Shown: positions 25,063 to 34,045 of the stretch, one piece after another | Position numbering within the stretch: position 1 is the stretch's first letter | How the letters are laid out: each line of letters opens with the position of its first letter | Notes under the pieces: generated by a model | What the model saw: only the letters and a program-made list of their open reading frames with translations | Database searches by the model: none | What the model was told of the DNA's origin: nothing | Assembly: GCF_900215145.1 (NCBI RefSeq) | Contig: NZ_OBDO01000005.1 | Location: forward strand, 248,001 to 312,000 | Direction of reading: 5' to 3' | DNA length: 64,000 nt | Source of the DNA: Geodermatophilus sabuli | GTDB taxonomy: Bacteria > Actinomycetota > Actinomycetes > Mycobacteriales > Geodermatophilaceae | Program-made: the position numbers and the translations under genes

Positions 25063-27321
25063 TCACGACGACGCGGCGGGCTCCTCGTCCTCGACCAGCG
25101 CCACCGAGGTGATCCGGTGGACGGCGAAGCTCCGGCTCTCGCCGCGCCGCTCGTCGTACCCCTGCAGGAACCCGCCGGCCAGGGAGACCGGCTGCACCAC
25201 GCGCTGGCTGCCGCTGCCCTGCGCGTCGACGTAACCCAGCCACACCGGCACGCCCTCCCGGACGGCGCGGGACAGCAGCTCCAGCGTGCCGGCGGTCGTG
25301 ACCCCGGGGACCTGGCGCACCGCCTCGCCGCGACGGGCGGCCAGCGCCGCGTCCCCGGCGCGGATCTCCCGCACGGTGGCGGCCAGCTCCTCGTCGGTGA
25401 GCGGCCGCGGCACGGACGCGGTCGCGGTCCCGGGGCGGCGACCGGCGGCGCGCGGCCGGGCCGGGGGTCGGGTGAGGACGGTGCCGCCCGGGGACTCCCC
25501 GGCCGGGGCGTAGCCCGCCTCGCGCAGCACGGTGAGCACCTCGTCGGCGCCCAGCCCGCTGACCAGCACGCCGGGTGCCAGCCGGCGCAGTTCGGCGCCG
25601 GCCGTCCGCCGGTCGTTGAGGACCTGGGAGAGCAGCCCGTGGTCGTCCGAGCGCACGTAGCTCTCGATGGCCCCCACCCGCAGCCGGCCGTGCTGCCGGG
25701 CCACGTCGTCGACCAGGTAGTCCAGCGCCTGCGGGACCGGGGTGCGCGAGGCGCGGGCGAGGAACTCGTGCAGGTCGGTGGCCGACCAGCCGGAGTCCAG
25801 GGCCCGGCGGACGCTGGCCTCCGACACCCGGAACACCGTCGCCCCGCCGGAGGACTCCACGTCGGCGACGACGGCCAGGGTGTCGGCGAGCTCGGCGACC
25901 AGGGGGCCCGGCGCGACCAGCGAGAGGTCGGGCTGGGCCAGCACGTGGTCGACCGGCTCCGGCAGCAGCCCCCGCATGCCGTCGGCCGCGCCGTCCTCCC
26001 CGTCGGCCAGCAGACCGCGGCCACCGGTGGACAGCACCCCGCCCACCAGCACCCCGAGCCGGGTCGCCTCGGTCAGCACGTCGGGGACCGGCGCGAGCCG
26101 GTCGGCCCGCCGCGGGGTGCGCCAGCGCAGCAGCGCCACGAGGTCGTCGGGGGCCACGCCACTGCCCCGCGGGTACTCGGCCAGCGCCGTCAGTGCCGAG
26201 CGGCGGATCGCCGGTGCGGTGTGCCGGACCAGGTCGGGGGACAGCGCGTTGACCGCCTTGCCGTTGAGGTCGCGCTGCCCGGCCAGCGAGGGCAACCGGA
26301 CGGCGTCCAGCCAGCCGCCGGCCAGCGTGGCCCACCGGTCGGGGAGGTCCTGCTCACGCCACAGGTCGTAGGCGCGGGTGGGCAGCCACTCGTCGCGGTG
26401 CGGCCCCCCGACGTCGAGCAGGCCGGCGACGTGCGCCAGCTCCAGCAGCCAGCCGGCCTCGGGCTCGGACACGTGCAGGGCCCGCGCCAGTCGCTTCTGG
26501 TCGCGGACGGCGACCCCGCCGCTGCGCAGCAGCCCCGCGGGCTCCTCCTCCAGGAGGGTGAGCAGCTCGCCGATCCGGCCCACCGTCTCCATCGCCGCGC
26601 CGGCGGCCTGGCGGTCAGCCACGGCCGGGTCCCGGGTGACGACGGCCGGCTCCGGGCGCACGCGCGGGGCGCCGTAGGGGCGGTCGCCGCGCAGCAGCAG
26701 CCCGATCTCCCGCGGCAGCTCCACGTTCAGCGCGTCGATCCGGGCCAGCAGGCCCTGCTGCACCAGCCGGCGGGCGGGGGAGGCGCCGTTGCCGGCGCTG
26801 TCCGGGAGGTGGCCGACCGGGCGGTCGCCGGCCAGCCGCTCGAGGACCCCGCGCTCGTCGGCGGTCAGCTCGCCGACCGCCCGGGGCAGGTCCGGCGGCA
26901 GCGCCAGCCGCAGCTCGCTCGCGCGCCGGCCCAGCCCGGCCGGGTAGCGGACCGCCCGGCGCACCGGGTCCGGGGCGTGCAGGACGTCGTCGCCCCACAG
27001 GAGCGCCCGCGTCGCCAGCCGGTCCAGGGCGGCCGCGAGCACGTCGTCGGGCACCTCGGGCAGTGCGGCGGGCAGGTCCGCGGCGTCCACGCCGTCGGTG
27101 CCGGTGAGCAGGACCACGTCGAGCACCTGCAGGGTCGCGGCGTCCAGCTCGTCGAGCGCGCGGTCCACCGACACCGGGACCGCCAGCCGGCTGGCCAGGG
27201 CCACGACGTCGGACGGCGCCGGCCGGGCGACGTCGGGGCGGGCGGCCAGCAGGGCGCCGAGCTGTTCGTCGTTGCGGGTGCGCAGCCAGGCGGCCAGCGT
27301 GGCCGGGCGGTCGGCAGACAT
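25063..27321 (-). CDS. helicase-associated C-terminal-domain protein (XPB partner-like)
   Basis: A 752-residue protein without Walker motifs. It is a large actinobacterial family annotated as helicase C-terminal domain-containing, sharing an XPB N-terminal-like region and a winged-helix-type C-terminus with WYL-like character (VWLGYVDAQG, RSFAVHRITSV). In mycobacteria its gene is adjacent to XPB (Rv0862c next to Rv0861c, from memory), so a shared DNA-repair role is inferred. Here they are 5.6 kb apart. The ATG is preceded seven bases upstream by TAACGT, suggesting a leaderless message. The function is otherwise unknown. Confidence 0.82.
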   Translation of the reverse strand: MSADRPATLAAWLRTRNDEQLGALLAARPDVARPAPSDVVALASRLAVPVSVDRALDELDAATLQVLDVVLLTGTDGVDAADLPAALPEVPDDVLAAALDRLATRALLWGDDVLHAPDPVRRAVRYPAGLGRRASELRLALPPDLPRAVGELTADERGVLERLAGDRPVGHLPDSAGNGASPARRLVQQGLLARIDALNVELPREIGLLLRGDRPYGAPRVRPEPAVVTRDPAVADRQAAGAAMETVGRIGELLTLLEEEPAGLLRSGGVAVRDQKRLARALHVSEPEAGWLLELAHVAGLLDVGGPHRDEWLPTRAYDLWREQDLPDRWATLAGGWLDAVRLPSLAGQRDLNGKAVNALSPDLVRHTAPAIRRSALTALAEYPRGSGVAPDDLVALLRWRTPRRADRLAPVPDVLTEATRLGVLVGGVLSTGGRGLLADGEDGAADGMRGLLPEPVDHVLAQPDLSLVAPGPLVAELADTLAVVADVESSGGATVFRVSEASVRRALDSGWSATDLHEFLARASRTPVPQALDYLVDDVARQHGRLRVGAIESYVRSDDHGLLSQVLNDRRTAGAELRRLAPGVLVSGLGADEVLTVLREAGYAPAGESPGGTVLTRPPARPRAAGRRPGTATASVPRPLTDEELAATVREIRAGDAALAARRGEAVRQVPGVTTAGTLELLSRAVREGVPVWLGYVDAQGSGSQRVVQPVSLAGGFLQGYDERRGESRSFAVHRITSVALVEDEEPAASS

Positions 27322-27391
27322 CCGGTCAACGTTACGTCGGCCGCACCACCCGGTGCGGCCGCGTCCACGGTCGCTGCGCCAGCATGGCCGC

Positions 27392-27919
27392 GTGCACCCG
27401 GCAGCCGAGGACCCGCAGACCAGCAGCGCGTTGACCGGCTACCAGGCCGGGGCACTGCGGTGGCTGGTCGGCGGTGGCATCGCCGTCGTCCTCGGGGTGC
27501 TGCTCGGCGCCGCGGCGGTGACGATCGCCGCGGACGCGGGCCGGGGGATCCCCGGCGTCGGCCTCGTCGTGGTCGTGCTGGTCATCGCCGGCACCGTCGG
27601 CGCCATCGCCGGGGGCGGGGCGCTGCTGCGGCACCGCCGCTGGCGGCGGGCGCTGCAGGCGGTGCCGTGGCAGACCGGGGTCCTGCGGATCGCCGGCCCG
27701 GCGGTGCTCGCCTTCGAGCCGGAGGGCTACGACGAGACCGATCCGCTCGCCGAGCCGGTGCGGCTGCGCCTGGAGAGCACCACCGTGTGGCGCACGCGGG
27801 CGGTCCAGCAGCTGCACGACGCGGTGGTCCGGGCCGCGCCGGTGGGCCCCCGGGAGTGGGTGCTCACCGCCGACGGGGTGCCCACGGTCTACGGCGCCCG
27901 GGTGGTGCGGAGCCGCTGA
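27392..27919 (+). CDS. membrane protein with two transmembrane helices
   Basis: A 175-residue protein. A short N-terminus is followed by two hydrophobic segments (about residues 25-45 and 55-75), then a basic stop-transfer RHRRWRRALQ and a cytoplasmic domain of about 95 residues ending in VYGARVVRSR. I know no function. CAGCAT lies six bases before the GTG, consistent with a leaderless start. It is divergent from the helicase-associated gene and upstream of a small protein and an acyl-CoA synthetase. Confidence 0.7.
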   Translation: MHPAAEDPQTSSALTGYQAGALRWLVGGGIAVVLGVLLGAAAVTIAADAGRGIPGVGLVVVVLVIAGTVGAIAGGGALLRHRRWRRALQAVPWQTGVLRIAGPAVLAFEPEGYDETDPLAEPVRLRLESTTVWRTRAVQQLHDAVVRAAPVGPREWVLTADGVPTVYGARVVRSR

Positions 27920-28033
27920 GGCACCCGCGGGTGGCGTAGTGCGTGCGTTCTGGGTACCCCGTCCGAGAAGATGTCCAGCGACGCGTGCACCGCGCGGTGC
28001 ACGCACCAGACGGCAACGGAGGCGAACGGCGAC

Positions 28034-28252
28034 ATGGCCAAGCGGAAGACCAAGCACGCGCACCTGGTGGAGCCCACCTGGGGTCAGTCCGACAGCGGCG
28101 GCCCGCCGCTGACGGAGTTCACCGCCGAGCCGGCCGGGCCGCTCAACCCCTTCGGGGAGGACCACCAGTTCCCGCTGCCGCCCAGCCGCCTCCGGTACGC
28201 GCACCCGACCGACAAGCCCAACCGGGCCGGGCTGATGGCCGGCGAGCGGTGA
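28034..28252 (+). CDS. small conserved-looking protein of unknown function
   Basis: A 72-residue, proline-rich protein with a basic start ([16 protein letters not shown]) and no membrane segment. GGCGAC precedes the ATG but no strong Shine-Dalgarno is visible. Its stop overlaps the GTG of the acyl-CoA synthetase gene (GTGA), so the two are translationally coupled. That coupling and the even codon bias argue it is real; no family is recognised. Confidence 0.6.
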   Translation: MAKRKTKHAHLVEPTWGQSDSGGPPLTEFTAEPAGPLNPFGEDHQFPLPPSRLRYAHPTDKPNRAGLMAGER

Positions 28253-29904
28253 CGACGCCCGCGCTGCCGTCCTACAGCAGCGGGACGTCGACCGTCCCCC
28301 TGCTCGGCGACACCATCGGGGCCAACCTCGACCGGACGGCGGCGCGGGTGGGCGACCACGAGGCGCTGGTCGAGTGCGCCACGGGTCGCCGGTTCACCTA
28401 TCCGCAGTTCGTCGCGGAGGTCGACGCGGTCGCCCTCGGCCTGGACGCCCTGGGCGTGGCCAAGGGCGACCGCGTCGGCATCTGGGCGCCCAACTGCGCG
28501 GAGTGGGCGTTCGTCCAGTACGCCACCGCCAAGCTCGGCGCGATCCTGGTCAACATCAACCCGGCCTACCGCACCCACGAGCTGGGCTACGTGCTGCAGC
28601 AGGCCGGCATCTCGGTGCTGGTGAGCGCACCGGAGTTCAAGACCAGCGACTACCGGGCGATGGTCGGCGAGGTCCGCGGGCAGTGCCCCGACCTGCGGGA
28701 GGTGGTCTTCCTGGGGTCCGCGGAGTGGGAGCGGCTGGTGGCCACCGGCCGGGCCGGGGACCGCGGGCTGCTCGCCGAGCGGGAGACGCAGCTGTCGGCC
28801 GACGACCCGATCAACATCCAGTACACCTCCGGGACGACGGGCTTCCCCAAGGGCGCCACGCTCACCCACCACAACCTGCTCAACAACGGGTTCTTCGTGG
28901 GCGAGGGCTGCGGCTACACCGACGCCGACCGGATCTGCATCCCGGTGCCCTACTACCACTGCTTCGGCATGGGCATGGGCAACCTCGCGGCCACCTCGCA
29001 CGGCGCGACGATGGTCATCCCCGCACCCGGCTTCGACCCGGCGCTGACGCTGCGGGCGGTGCAGGAGGAGCGGTGCACCTCGCTGTACGGCGTCCCCACG
29101 ATGTTCATCGCCGAGCTGGCCCTGCCCGACTTCGGCAGCTACGACCTGTCCAGCCTGCGGACCGGCATCATGGCCGGCTCCCCGTGCCCGGTCGAGGTGA
29201 TGAAGCGGGTGGTCGCCGAGATGGGCATGACCGAGGTGACCATCTGCTACGGCATGACCGAGACCTCACCGGTCTCCACCCAGACCGGCGCCGACGACGA
29301 CCTCGACCGGCGCACCTCCACCGTCGGCCGGGTGCACCCGCACCTGGAGGTGAAGGTGGTCGACCCCGGCACCGGGCTGACCGTGCCCCGCGGGACGCCC
29401 GGGGAGTTCTGCACCCGCGGCTACTCGGTGATGCTCGGGTACTGGCAGGAGCCGGAGAAGACCGCCGAGGTCATCGACGCCGCCCGCTGGATGCACACCG
29501 GCGACCTCGCCGTCATGGACGCCGACGGCTACCTCAACATCGTCGGCCGGATCAAGGACATGGTGATCCGCGGCGGGGAGAACGTGTACCCGCGCGAGGT
29601 CGAGGAGTTCCTCTACACCCACCCCGACGTCCTCGATGCCCAGGTCATCGGTGTCCCCGACGAGCGGTTCGGGGAGGAGCTCATGGCCTGGGTGCGGCTG
29701 CGGGAGGGCGCGCCGCCGCTGACGGTGGAGGCGTTGCGGGAGTTCTGCACAGGCAAGCTCGCCCACTACAAGATCCCGCGCTACGTGAAGATCGTCGACG
29801 CCTTCCCGATGACGGTCACCGGCAAGATCCGCAAGATCGAGATGCGCCAGGTCTCGGTCGAGGAGCTCGGCCTGCAGTCCGCCGCCGCCGTCAAGAACGC
29901 CTGA
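28249..29904 (+). CDS. AMP-binding acyl-CoA synthetase
   Basis: A 551-residue adenylate-forming enzyme. The AMP/P-loop motif [11 protein letters not shown] is near residue 200, YGMTETSP near 340, the hinge motif HTGDLAVMD near 420, and [16 protein letters not shown] carries the hinge arginine; TGKIRK contains the catalytic lysine. It activates a carboxylic acid to an acyl-AMP and then acyl-CoA. Medium- or long-chain fatty acids are likely (FadD/AMP-ligase type), but the chain preference is not visible. The GTG overlaps the stop of the upstream small gene. A bidirectional terminator follows. Confidence 0.92.
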   Translation: MTTPALPSYSSGTSTVPLLGDTIGANLDRTAARVGDHEALVECATGRRFTYPQFVAEVDAVALGLDALGVAKGDRVGIWAPNCAEWAFVQYATAKLGAILVNINPAYRTHELGYVLQQAGISVLVSAPEFKTSDYRAMVGEVRGQCPDLREVVFLGSAEWERLVATGRAGDRGLLAERETQLSADDPINIQYTSGTTGFPKGATLTHHNLLNNGFFVGEGCGYTDADRICIPVPYYHCFGMGMGNLAATSHGATMVIPAPGFDPALTLRAVQEERCTSLYGVPTMFIAELALPDFGSYDLSSLRTGIMAGSPCPVEVMKRVVAEMGMTEVTICYGMTETSPVSTQTGADDDLDRRTSTVGRVHPHLEVKVVDPGTGLTVPRGTPGEFCTRGYSVMLGYWQEPEKTAEVIDAARWMHTGDLAVMDADGYLNIVGRIKDMVIRGGENVYPREVEEFLYTHPDVLDAQVIGVPDERFGEELMAWVRLREGAPPLTVEALREFCTGKLAHYKIPRYVKIVDAFPMTVTGKIRKIEMRQVSVEELGLQSAAAVKNA

Positions 29905-29910
29905 CGGCCG

Positions 29911-29950
29911 CCCGTTCCTGTCGGTTTCCACGGAAACCGACAGGAACGGG
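29911..29950. terminator. bidirectional palindromic terminator, second copy
   Basis: Two perfect 19-base arms (CCCGTTCCTGTCGGTTTCC and its complement) around AC. The inner 12 bases of each arm are the same as in the palindrome at 1183-1216. It lies between the convergent acyl-CoA synthetase and EEP nuclease genes. Confidence 0.75.
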
Positions 29951-29955
29951 GCGGC

Positions 29956-30723
29956 TCACGCGGGGCCGACCGGGACGACGAGGGCGCGGTGGTCCGACAG
30001 TGGCAGCCGCACCGCCTCGGCCGGCCCGGTCGCGGTGATCGGTCCCCGGCCCAGGACGTGGTCCAGCTGCCGGGTCGGGGTGTCCACCGGGAAGGTCGGG
30101 GCCCGGCCCAGCGGCTGCAGCCCGCTCACCCGCACCGCGTGCCCGTGCTCCATGTTCAGGTCGCCCATCAGCACCAGCGGCTCGCGGGTGCCGGTCAGCG
30201 AGCGCACCAGCTTCGACAGCTGCAGCGTGTTCCAGCCGGGGATGAACGACAGGTGCGTGTTGGCGACGGTGAACTGCCCCTGCGGCCCGTCGAGGACGGC
30301 GGCGACGGCGACCCGGGGCTCGTCACCGACCATCTTCGGGCGCGGCGTGCCGCGGAACCACACCGGCACCCGGCTGCGCAGCGCCGGCAGCCGGACCACC
30401 CGCCAGGACACCACCGGGTACCGCGACAGCAACGCGATCCCGTAGCTGGCCGACCCCGGCTGCTCGTCGCCGGTGGCCGCCATCCAGGTGCCGCCCGGGG
30501 TGCCCGACAGGGCCGCCACGAACTGGGAGTCCACCGCGCCCATCGCCTCGGCGGCCACCGCGGTCAGGTCCGCGCCCATCGAGCGCGGCTGGTCGCGGTC
30601 GACCTCCTGCAGGCCGAGGACGTCGGCGTCGAGGGTCTTCACCGCCGCGGCGAGCCGCTCGACGTCGACGCGGTCGTCAGCGGGGGAGCGGCCGTGGAGG
30701 ATGTTGAACGTCGCGATCCGCAC
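29956..30723 (-). CDS. endonuclease/exonuclease/phosphatase (EEP) family protein
   Basis: A 255-residue EEP-fold hydrolase. Motifs are RIATFNILHG at the start, VLGLQEVDRDQ (metal-binding Glu), GDLNMEHG, TRQLDHVL and SDHRALVV (catalytic His). These form the active site of Mg-dependent phosphodiesterases that cut nucleic acids, inositol phosphates or sphingomyelin. No signal peptide is visible, so a cytoplasmic nucleic-acid or phosphoester substrate is more likely. GTG chosen: AGGAG lies five bases upstream. It is divergent from the nucleotidyltransferase gene and convergent with the acyl-CoA synthetase. Confidence 0.87.
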   Translation of the reverse strand: MRIATFNILHGRSPADDRVDVERLAAAVKTLDADVLGLQEVDRDQPRSMGADLTAVAAEAMGAVDSQFVAALSGTPGGTWMAATGDEQPGSASYGIALLSRYPVVSWRVVRLPALRSRVPVWFRGTPRPKMVGDEPRVAVAAVLDGPQGQFTVANTHLSFIPGWNTLQLSKLVRSLTGTREPLVLMGDLNMEHGHAVRVSGLQPLGRAPTFPVDTPTRQLDHVLGRGPITATGPAEAVRLPLSDHRALVVPVGPA

Positions 30724-30799
30724 GCAGGCTCCTGTGCCCCGGACGCCGCCGTCCACACCGGCACGTTCCGAGCACCGCACTCCGGGTAGCAGTCCCCGC

Positions 30800-31369
30800 G
30801 TGCTGCCAGACGACCGGGATGAGATCCGTGACCTCCTCAAGCGCACCGCGGTCGCGCTCAAGCAGGGCGACGTGCCCTTCGCCCTGTGCGGGGGCTACGC
30901 GGCGTGGGTCCGCGGCGCACCCGAACCCGACCACGACGCCGACTTCCTCGTCCCGGCCGCGGAGTCCGAGCGGGCGGCCAAGGTGCTGGCCGAGGCGGGG
31001 CTGGAGGTCGTCGACCCGGCCGAGGACTGGCTGACCAAGGTCGTCCAGGGCAACTCGTTCGTCGACGTGCTGTGGCGCACCTGCGGCGTCCCGGTGGAGC
31101 ACGACCTCATCGACCGCGCCGAGGAGCTGCCGGTGCTGTCGGTGCACATGCCGGTGCTGGAGGCCACCGACATCGTGGTCACCAAGCTGATGGCCCTCGA
31201 CGAGCACTACTGCGACTACTCCCGGCTGCTGCCGGTGGCCCGTGCGCTGCGCGAGCAGGTGGACTGGGCGCGGGTCCGCCGGGACGTCGAGGCCAACGAC
31301 TTCGCGGCGGTCTTCCTGATCCTGCTCGACCGGCTCGGGGTCGTGGAGGGAGTCGCCGGCGAGGGCTGA
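30800..31369 (+). CDS. nucleotidyltransferase-fold protein
   Basis: A 189-residue protein with a Pol-beta-like nucleotidyltransferase core: LCGGYAAWVRG near residue 30 and the metal-binding HDADFLV near residue 48. The rest is helical. Related proteins transfer nucleotides to antibiotics or toxin targets, but no partner antitoxin or HEPN gene is adjacent, and the substrate cannot be named. The GTG was chosen because upstream in-frame sequence overlaps the divergent EEP gene. Confidence is high for the fold, low for function. Confidence 0.8.
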   Translation: MLPDDRDEIRDLLKRTAVALKQGDVPFALCGGYAAWVRGAPEPDHDADFLVPAAESERAAKVLAEAGLEVVDPAEDWLTKVVQGNSFVDVLWRTCGVPVEHDLIDRAEELPVLSVHMPVLEATDIVVTKLMALDEHYCDYSRLLPVARALREQVDWARVRRDVEANDFAAVFLILLDRLGVVEGVAGEG

Positions 31370-31431
31370 GCCCGGCGACGTGCGGGCAGCCGGGGCGACG
31401 GATCCCCACCGGGCTCCCCTCCGGCGGTCCC

Positions 31432-31983
31432 TCAGCGGGAAGGCGCGCGGGCGGCCTGGGCGGTCGGCTGTCCGCCGGACCTCCGTCGGCGGGCGCCTGT
31501 CCCTGAGGAGACCGGCCACTCGACGACCCACGTCTCACCTGGGGTCAGGGCGGCCCACCGAGCGGTCGCGTCCCGGAGTGCCTGCGCGGCCGCCTGCAGT
31601 CGTCCGGGCGGGAACCCCGACGCAGCGACCTGGCTCGGCAGGACCTCCGCGGCCCGGGCCAGCCGGCCGACCAGGTCGGCCACGTGTTCGGCCCGGTTCA
31701 CCGCCGCGGCACGCTCCCGCTTCAGCCGTTCGGACCGGTCTGCGGCGTGCGGGGGCCGCCGACCGCTGACGTGCCGCATGCTGCCCCACACCGCCCCGTC
31801 CGCGACGCAGCCCCAGACGCCGTCCGGGATCCGCAGCTCGGTCTCGACGAGGGCGTGCACCAGGTCGTGCGGCGGCTCGGCGCCGCCGCCCGCGCCACGC
31901 ATGGCGAAGACAACGCCGTCGTCCCGCTCGACCAGGGTCTCCACCGGCCGACGGTCGGCCATCCGCTGGAAGGTCATGCGCAC
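31432..31983 (-). CDS. hypothetical protein
   Basis: A 183-residue ORF. The N-terminal part (VETLVERDDGVVFAMRGAGGG, then ELRIPDGVWGCVADG) looks like a beta-rich domain; the middle is helical with an arginine-rich stretch and the end is low-complexity. GACACT lies six bases before the GTG, the leaderless arrangement. An internal ATG at 31962 (MADRRPVE) is an alternative. I do not recognise a family. It is convergent with the nucleotidyltransferase gene and transcribed in the same direction as the downstream DinB-like gene. Confidence 0.55.
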   Translation of the reverse strand: MRMTFQRMADRRPVETLVERDDGVVFAMRGAGGGAEPPHDLVHALVETELRIPDGVWGCVADGAVWGSMRHVSGRRPPHAADRSERLKRERAAAVNRAEHVADLVGRLARAAEVLPSQVAASGFPPGRLQAAAQALRDATARWAALTPGETWVVEWPVSSGTGARRRRSGGQPTAQAARAPSR

Positions 31984-32031
31984 GTGCGCAGTGTCTCCAG
32001 CACGACAAACGACTTTCCCGGACGGCGTGGG

Positions 32032-32655
32032 TCAGCGGCGGCGCAGGACGCGGCCGTCAGGGAGCCCGCGGCCACCCAGGAGCGCGACCAGCGGGCCGCT
32101 GTCCGCGCGGACGGGTTCGCCGTCCCCCCAGCTCCAGGCGGTGTCGGCGGCCTCGAGGCGGACCCCGGCCAGGTCGACCCCGAAGACCGCGCCGTCCGCG
32201 GCGGCGAGGTGGTCGAGGACGGCGACCACGGCCTCGGCCGGTGCGACCGCCGGCCGGCCGAGCGCGACCGTCACGTCCAGGGAGTGGACGACGGCGTGGC
32301 CCAGCGCAGCGGCTGCGCCACCGCCCGGCGGCTGCCACCCGTGCAGCACCGGCGAGCGCAGGGCGTCCAGCAGCCCGGCGATCGGCAGGGAAGCGTCCCG
32401 GGCCGCCACGGTGTCGGAGAGCACGGTGAAGTCGCCGCGCGCAGCCGCCATCTCGGCCCCGAACTGCTCGGCCGACAGCCGTGCTGGCATCGTCACGTGC
32501 GCCACCACGTGCCGGATCTGCCATCCCGTGCACAGCGACGGGGCGTCCCAGGTGTCGGCGGGCCCGGAGGCCAGCAGGTCGGCCAGGCCCTCGTACGTCG
32601 AGGCCACCCAGGTCTGGAGGTCGCGCGCGTCCCCGTCGTGCCTGATCTCGTCCAT
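32032..32655 (-). CDS. mycothiol-dependent maleylpyruvate isomerase-family (DinB-like) protein
   Basis: A 207-residue protein with the four-helix DinB/maleylpyruvate-isomerase N-terminal fold: SLCTGWQIRHVVAHV carries the conserved metal-binding histidines, and HAVVHSLDVTVALG supplies the third. A short C-terminal domain follows. Many actinobacteria encode dozens of such proteins with unknown thiol-transfer roles. It lies 10 kb from the gentisate operon, so an isomerase role there is possible but not supported by linkage. GGAAGG precedes the ATG at normal spacing. Confidence 0.78.
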   Translation of the reverse strand: MDEIRHDGDARDLQTWVASTYEGLADLLASGPADTWDAPSLCTGWQIRHVVAHVTMPARLSAEQFGAEMAAARGDFTVLSDTVAARDASLPIAGLLDALRSPVLHGWQPPGGGAAAALGHAVVHSLDVTVALGRPAVAPAEAVVAVLDHLAAADGAVFGVDLAGVRLEAADTAWSWGDGEPVRADSGPLVALLGGRGLPDGRVLRRR

Positions 32656-32780
32656 CTCGATCCCTTCCGTCGCCCAGCCGGCCGCGGCGCCACGTCGGGA
32701 GCACCTCCAGGGAGACGCCCGCCGGCGCCGGGACTCATCGCTCCGGCCAGCCTCCTCCACCGGCTGAGCCCCCGACGGGC

Positions 32781-33101
32781 TCAGCGGGGGCTGAGCACCG
32801 CGACCAGGGCGGCCGCGGCCACGAGGACGACGACGGCGGTGGCCAGCGCCGCCAGCCCGGGCACGGCCACACCCCGGCCACGATCGAGCGCCTGGCGGGC
32901 GAGCCGGGCGCGCAGCGGGGCCAGCCCACCCAGCAGGCCAAGCCCGAGCAGCGCGACGACACCGGCCACGGCCAGCCGGGTCGGCGCCGCGGCCTCGACC
33001 GACGAGTGCGCGAGCAGTCCGGCGACAGCGAGCACGCCCAGGCCGGTGCGCTGCCAGGCGAGGTCGGTGCGCTCGGGTTGCGTCTCCCGGACCGGGCTCA
33101 C
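32781..33101 (-). CDS. DUF202 membrane protein
   Basis: A 106-residue protein with DUF202 features: ERTDLAWQRTGLGVLAV at the N-terminus and three hydrophobic helices. The family (YidG/YidH type) is of unknown function. It is separated from the upstream YidH-like gene by only seven bases, so both are probably cotranscribed. The GTG at 33101 was chosen; the product matches the family's short length. Confidence 0.8.
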   Translation of the reverse strand: MSPVRETQPERTDLAWQRTGLGVLAVAGLLAHSSVEAAAPTRLAVAGVVALLGLGLLGGLAPLRARLARQALDRGRGVAVPGLAALATAVVVLVAAAALVAVLSPR

Positions 33102-33108
33102 CGGCCGC

Positions 33109-33468
33109 TCACCGGCCGACGACCTCGACGCCGACGAGCACCGCGACGACCACGAGGACGGCGGCCACCGCAGCCACCACCGACGGCAGGAAGTGGCTGG
33201 CCGGCAGGGGGCGGTCGGCGGCGATCGCCCGCTCGTTGCCCCGCCACCGGAGGTACCCGCCCAATGCGGTGCCCAGGCCGGTCAGCACGAGCGCCACGGC
33301 GACCGCGGCGCTGCCCCAGCGCACGCCCAGGTCGGGCGCGAACTGCGCCACCGCGACCCCGCCGGCGACCAGGGCGAGCCCCGTCCGCAGCCAGGCCAAC
33401 AGCGTGCGCTCGTTGGCCAGCGTGAACCGGTAGTCGGGGTGGCCGGCGGGCTCCTCGGCGGTCGGCAC
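33109..33468 (-). CDS. YidH-family DUF202 membrane protein
   Basis: A 119-residue protein with the DUF202 signature RFTLANERTLLAWLRTGLAL and three predicted transmembrane helices. Function unknown. TAGCCT lies six bases before the GTG, so the operon's first message is probably leaderless. The second gene, seven bases downstream, is a related DUF202 protein, suggesting a paired or heteromeric membrane unit. Confidence 0.85.
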   Translation of the reverse strand: MPTAEEPAGHPDYRFTLANERTLLAWLRTGLALVAGGVAVAQFAPDLGVRWGSAAVAVALVLTGLGTALGGYLRWRGNERAIAADRPLPASHFLPSVVAAVAAVLVVVAVLVGVEVVGR

Positions 33469-33522
33469 CCGGCCAGGCTAGGGCGCAGGTGGGAACGGGG
33501 AGAGGACCGCGCCCGCGACGAC

Positions 33523-33528
33523 TAATCT
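33523..33528 (+). promoter_or_regulatory. putative -10 of the second cold-shock gene
   Basis: TAATCT fits TAnnnT well and gives a leader of about 70 bases before the GTG, shorter than that of cspA. A hairpin-forming GGCCCGGTGCCGGGTCC lies in the leader. Confidence 0.45.
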
Positions 33529-33604
33529 GGGCACCGCGGCCCGCGTGCCGTGACGTCCTCCCGGCCCGGTGCCGGGTCCGTGAGCAACCGACCGAGGGAT
33601 CAAC

Positions 33605-34000
33605 GTGCCGACCGGCAGAGTCAAGTGGTTCAACCCCGAGAAGGGTTTCGGCTTCCTCTCCCGCGAGGACGGTCCCGACGTCTTCGTGCACAAGGACGCC
33701 CTGCCGGCCGGCACCAGCGAGCTCAAGCCGGGCCAGCGGGTGGAGTTCGGCATCGTGGCCGGGCGACGCGGTGACCAGGCGCTCCAGGTGCGGGTGCTCG
33801 ACCCCCTGCCCTCGGTCACGGCGGCGCACGCGGCGGCCACCCGGAAGAAGCCCGACGAGCTGGTCCCGATCATCGAGGACCTCATCAAGCTGCTGGACGA
33901 CGTCTCCGAGGGCCTGCGTCACGGCCGGCACCCCGACCGGCCGATGGCCCGCAAGGTCGCCGCGGTGCTCCGCGCCGTCGCCGCCGACCTGGAGCACTGA
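33605..34000 (+). CDS. cold-shock-domain protein with C-terminal helical extension
   Basis: A 131-residue protein. Residues 1-66 are a cold-shock domain with RNP1 (KGFGFL) and RNP2 (VFVHKDAL). The remaining 65 residues ([22 protein letters not shown], then [18 protein letters not shown]) are predicted to form two helices, a fusion known in actinobacteria. The extension may mediate dimerisation or ribosome contact. The start is GTG, with GAGGG upstream. A terminator hairpin follows the stop. Confidence 0.88.
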   Translation: MPTGRVKWFNPEKGFGFLSREDGPDVFVHKDALPAGTSELKPGQRVEFGIVAGRRGDQALQVRVLDPLPSVTAAHAAATRKKPDELVPIIEDLIKLLDDVSEGLRHGRHPDRPMARKVAAVLRAVAADLEH

Positions 34001-34006
34001 AGCAGG

Positions 34007-34039
34007 CCCCTGCCCCCGCCACGCGCATGGGGGCAGGGG
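34007..34039 (+). terminator. terminator after the extended cold-shock gene
   Basis: CCCCTGCCCCC pairs perfectly with GGGGGCAGGGG across an 11-base loop, starting seven bases after the stop. The convergent lipoprotein gene begins seven bases beyond. Confidence 0.75.
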
Positions 34040-34045
34040 AGCGGG

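Noticed and set aside
25021..27939. A 972-residue plus-strand frame over the helicase-associated gene
   Set aside because: Shadow of the minus-strand gene, which has a coherent family sequence and leaderless start; no domain is visible in the plus frame.
30800..31369. Toxin of a type IV (AbiEii/MNT) toxin-antitoxin pair
   Set aside because: The nucleotidyltransferase core is present, but no antitoxin or HEPN partner lies next to it.
32032..32655. Firm assignment as the gentisate-pathway maleylpyruvate isomerase
   Set aside because: It belongs to a large family with mostly unknown roles and is 10 kb from the operon with separate neighbours.
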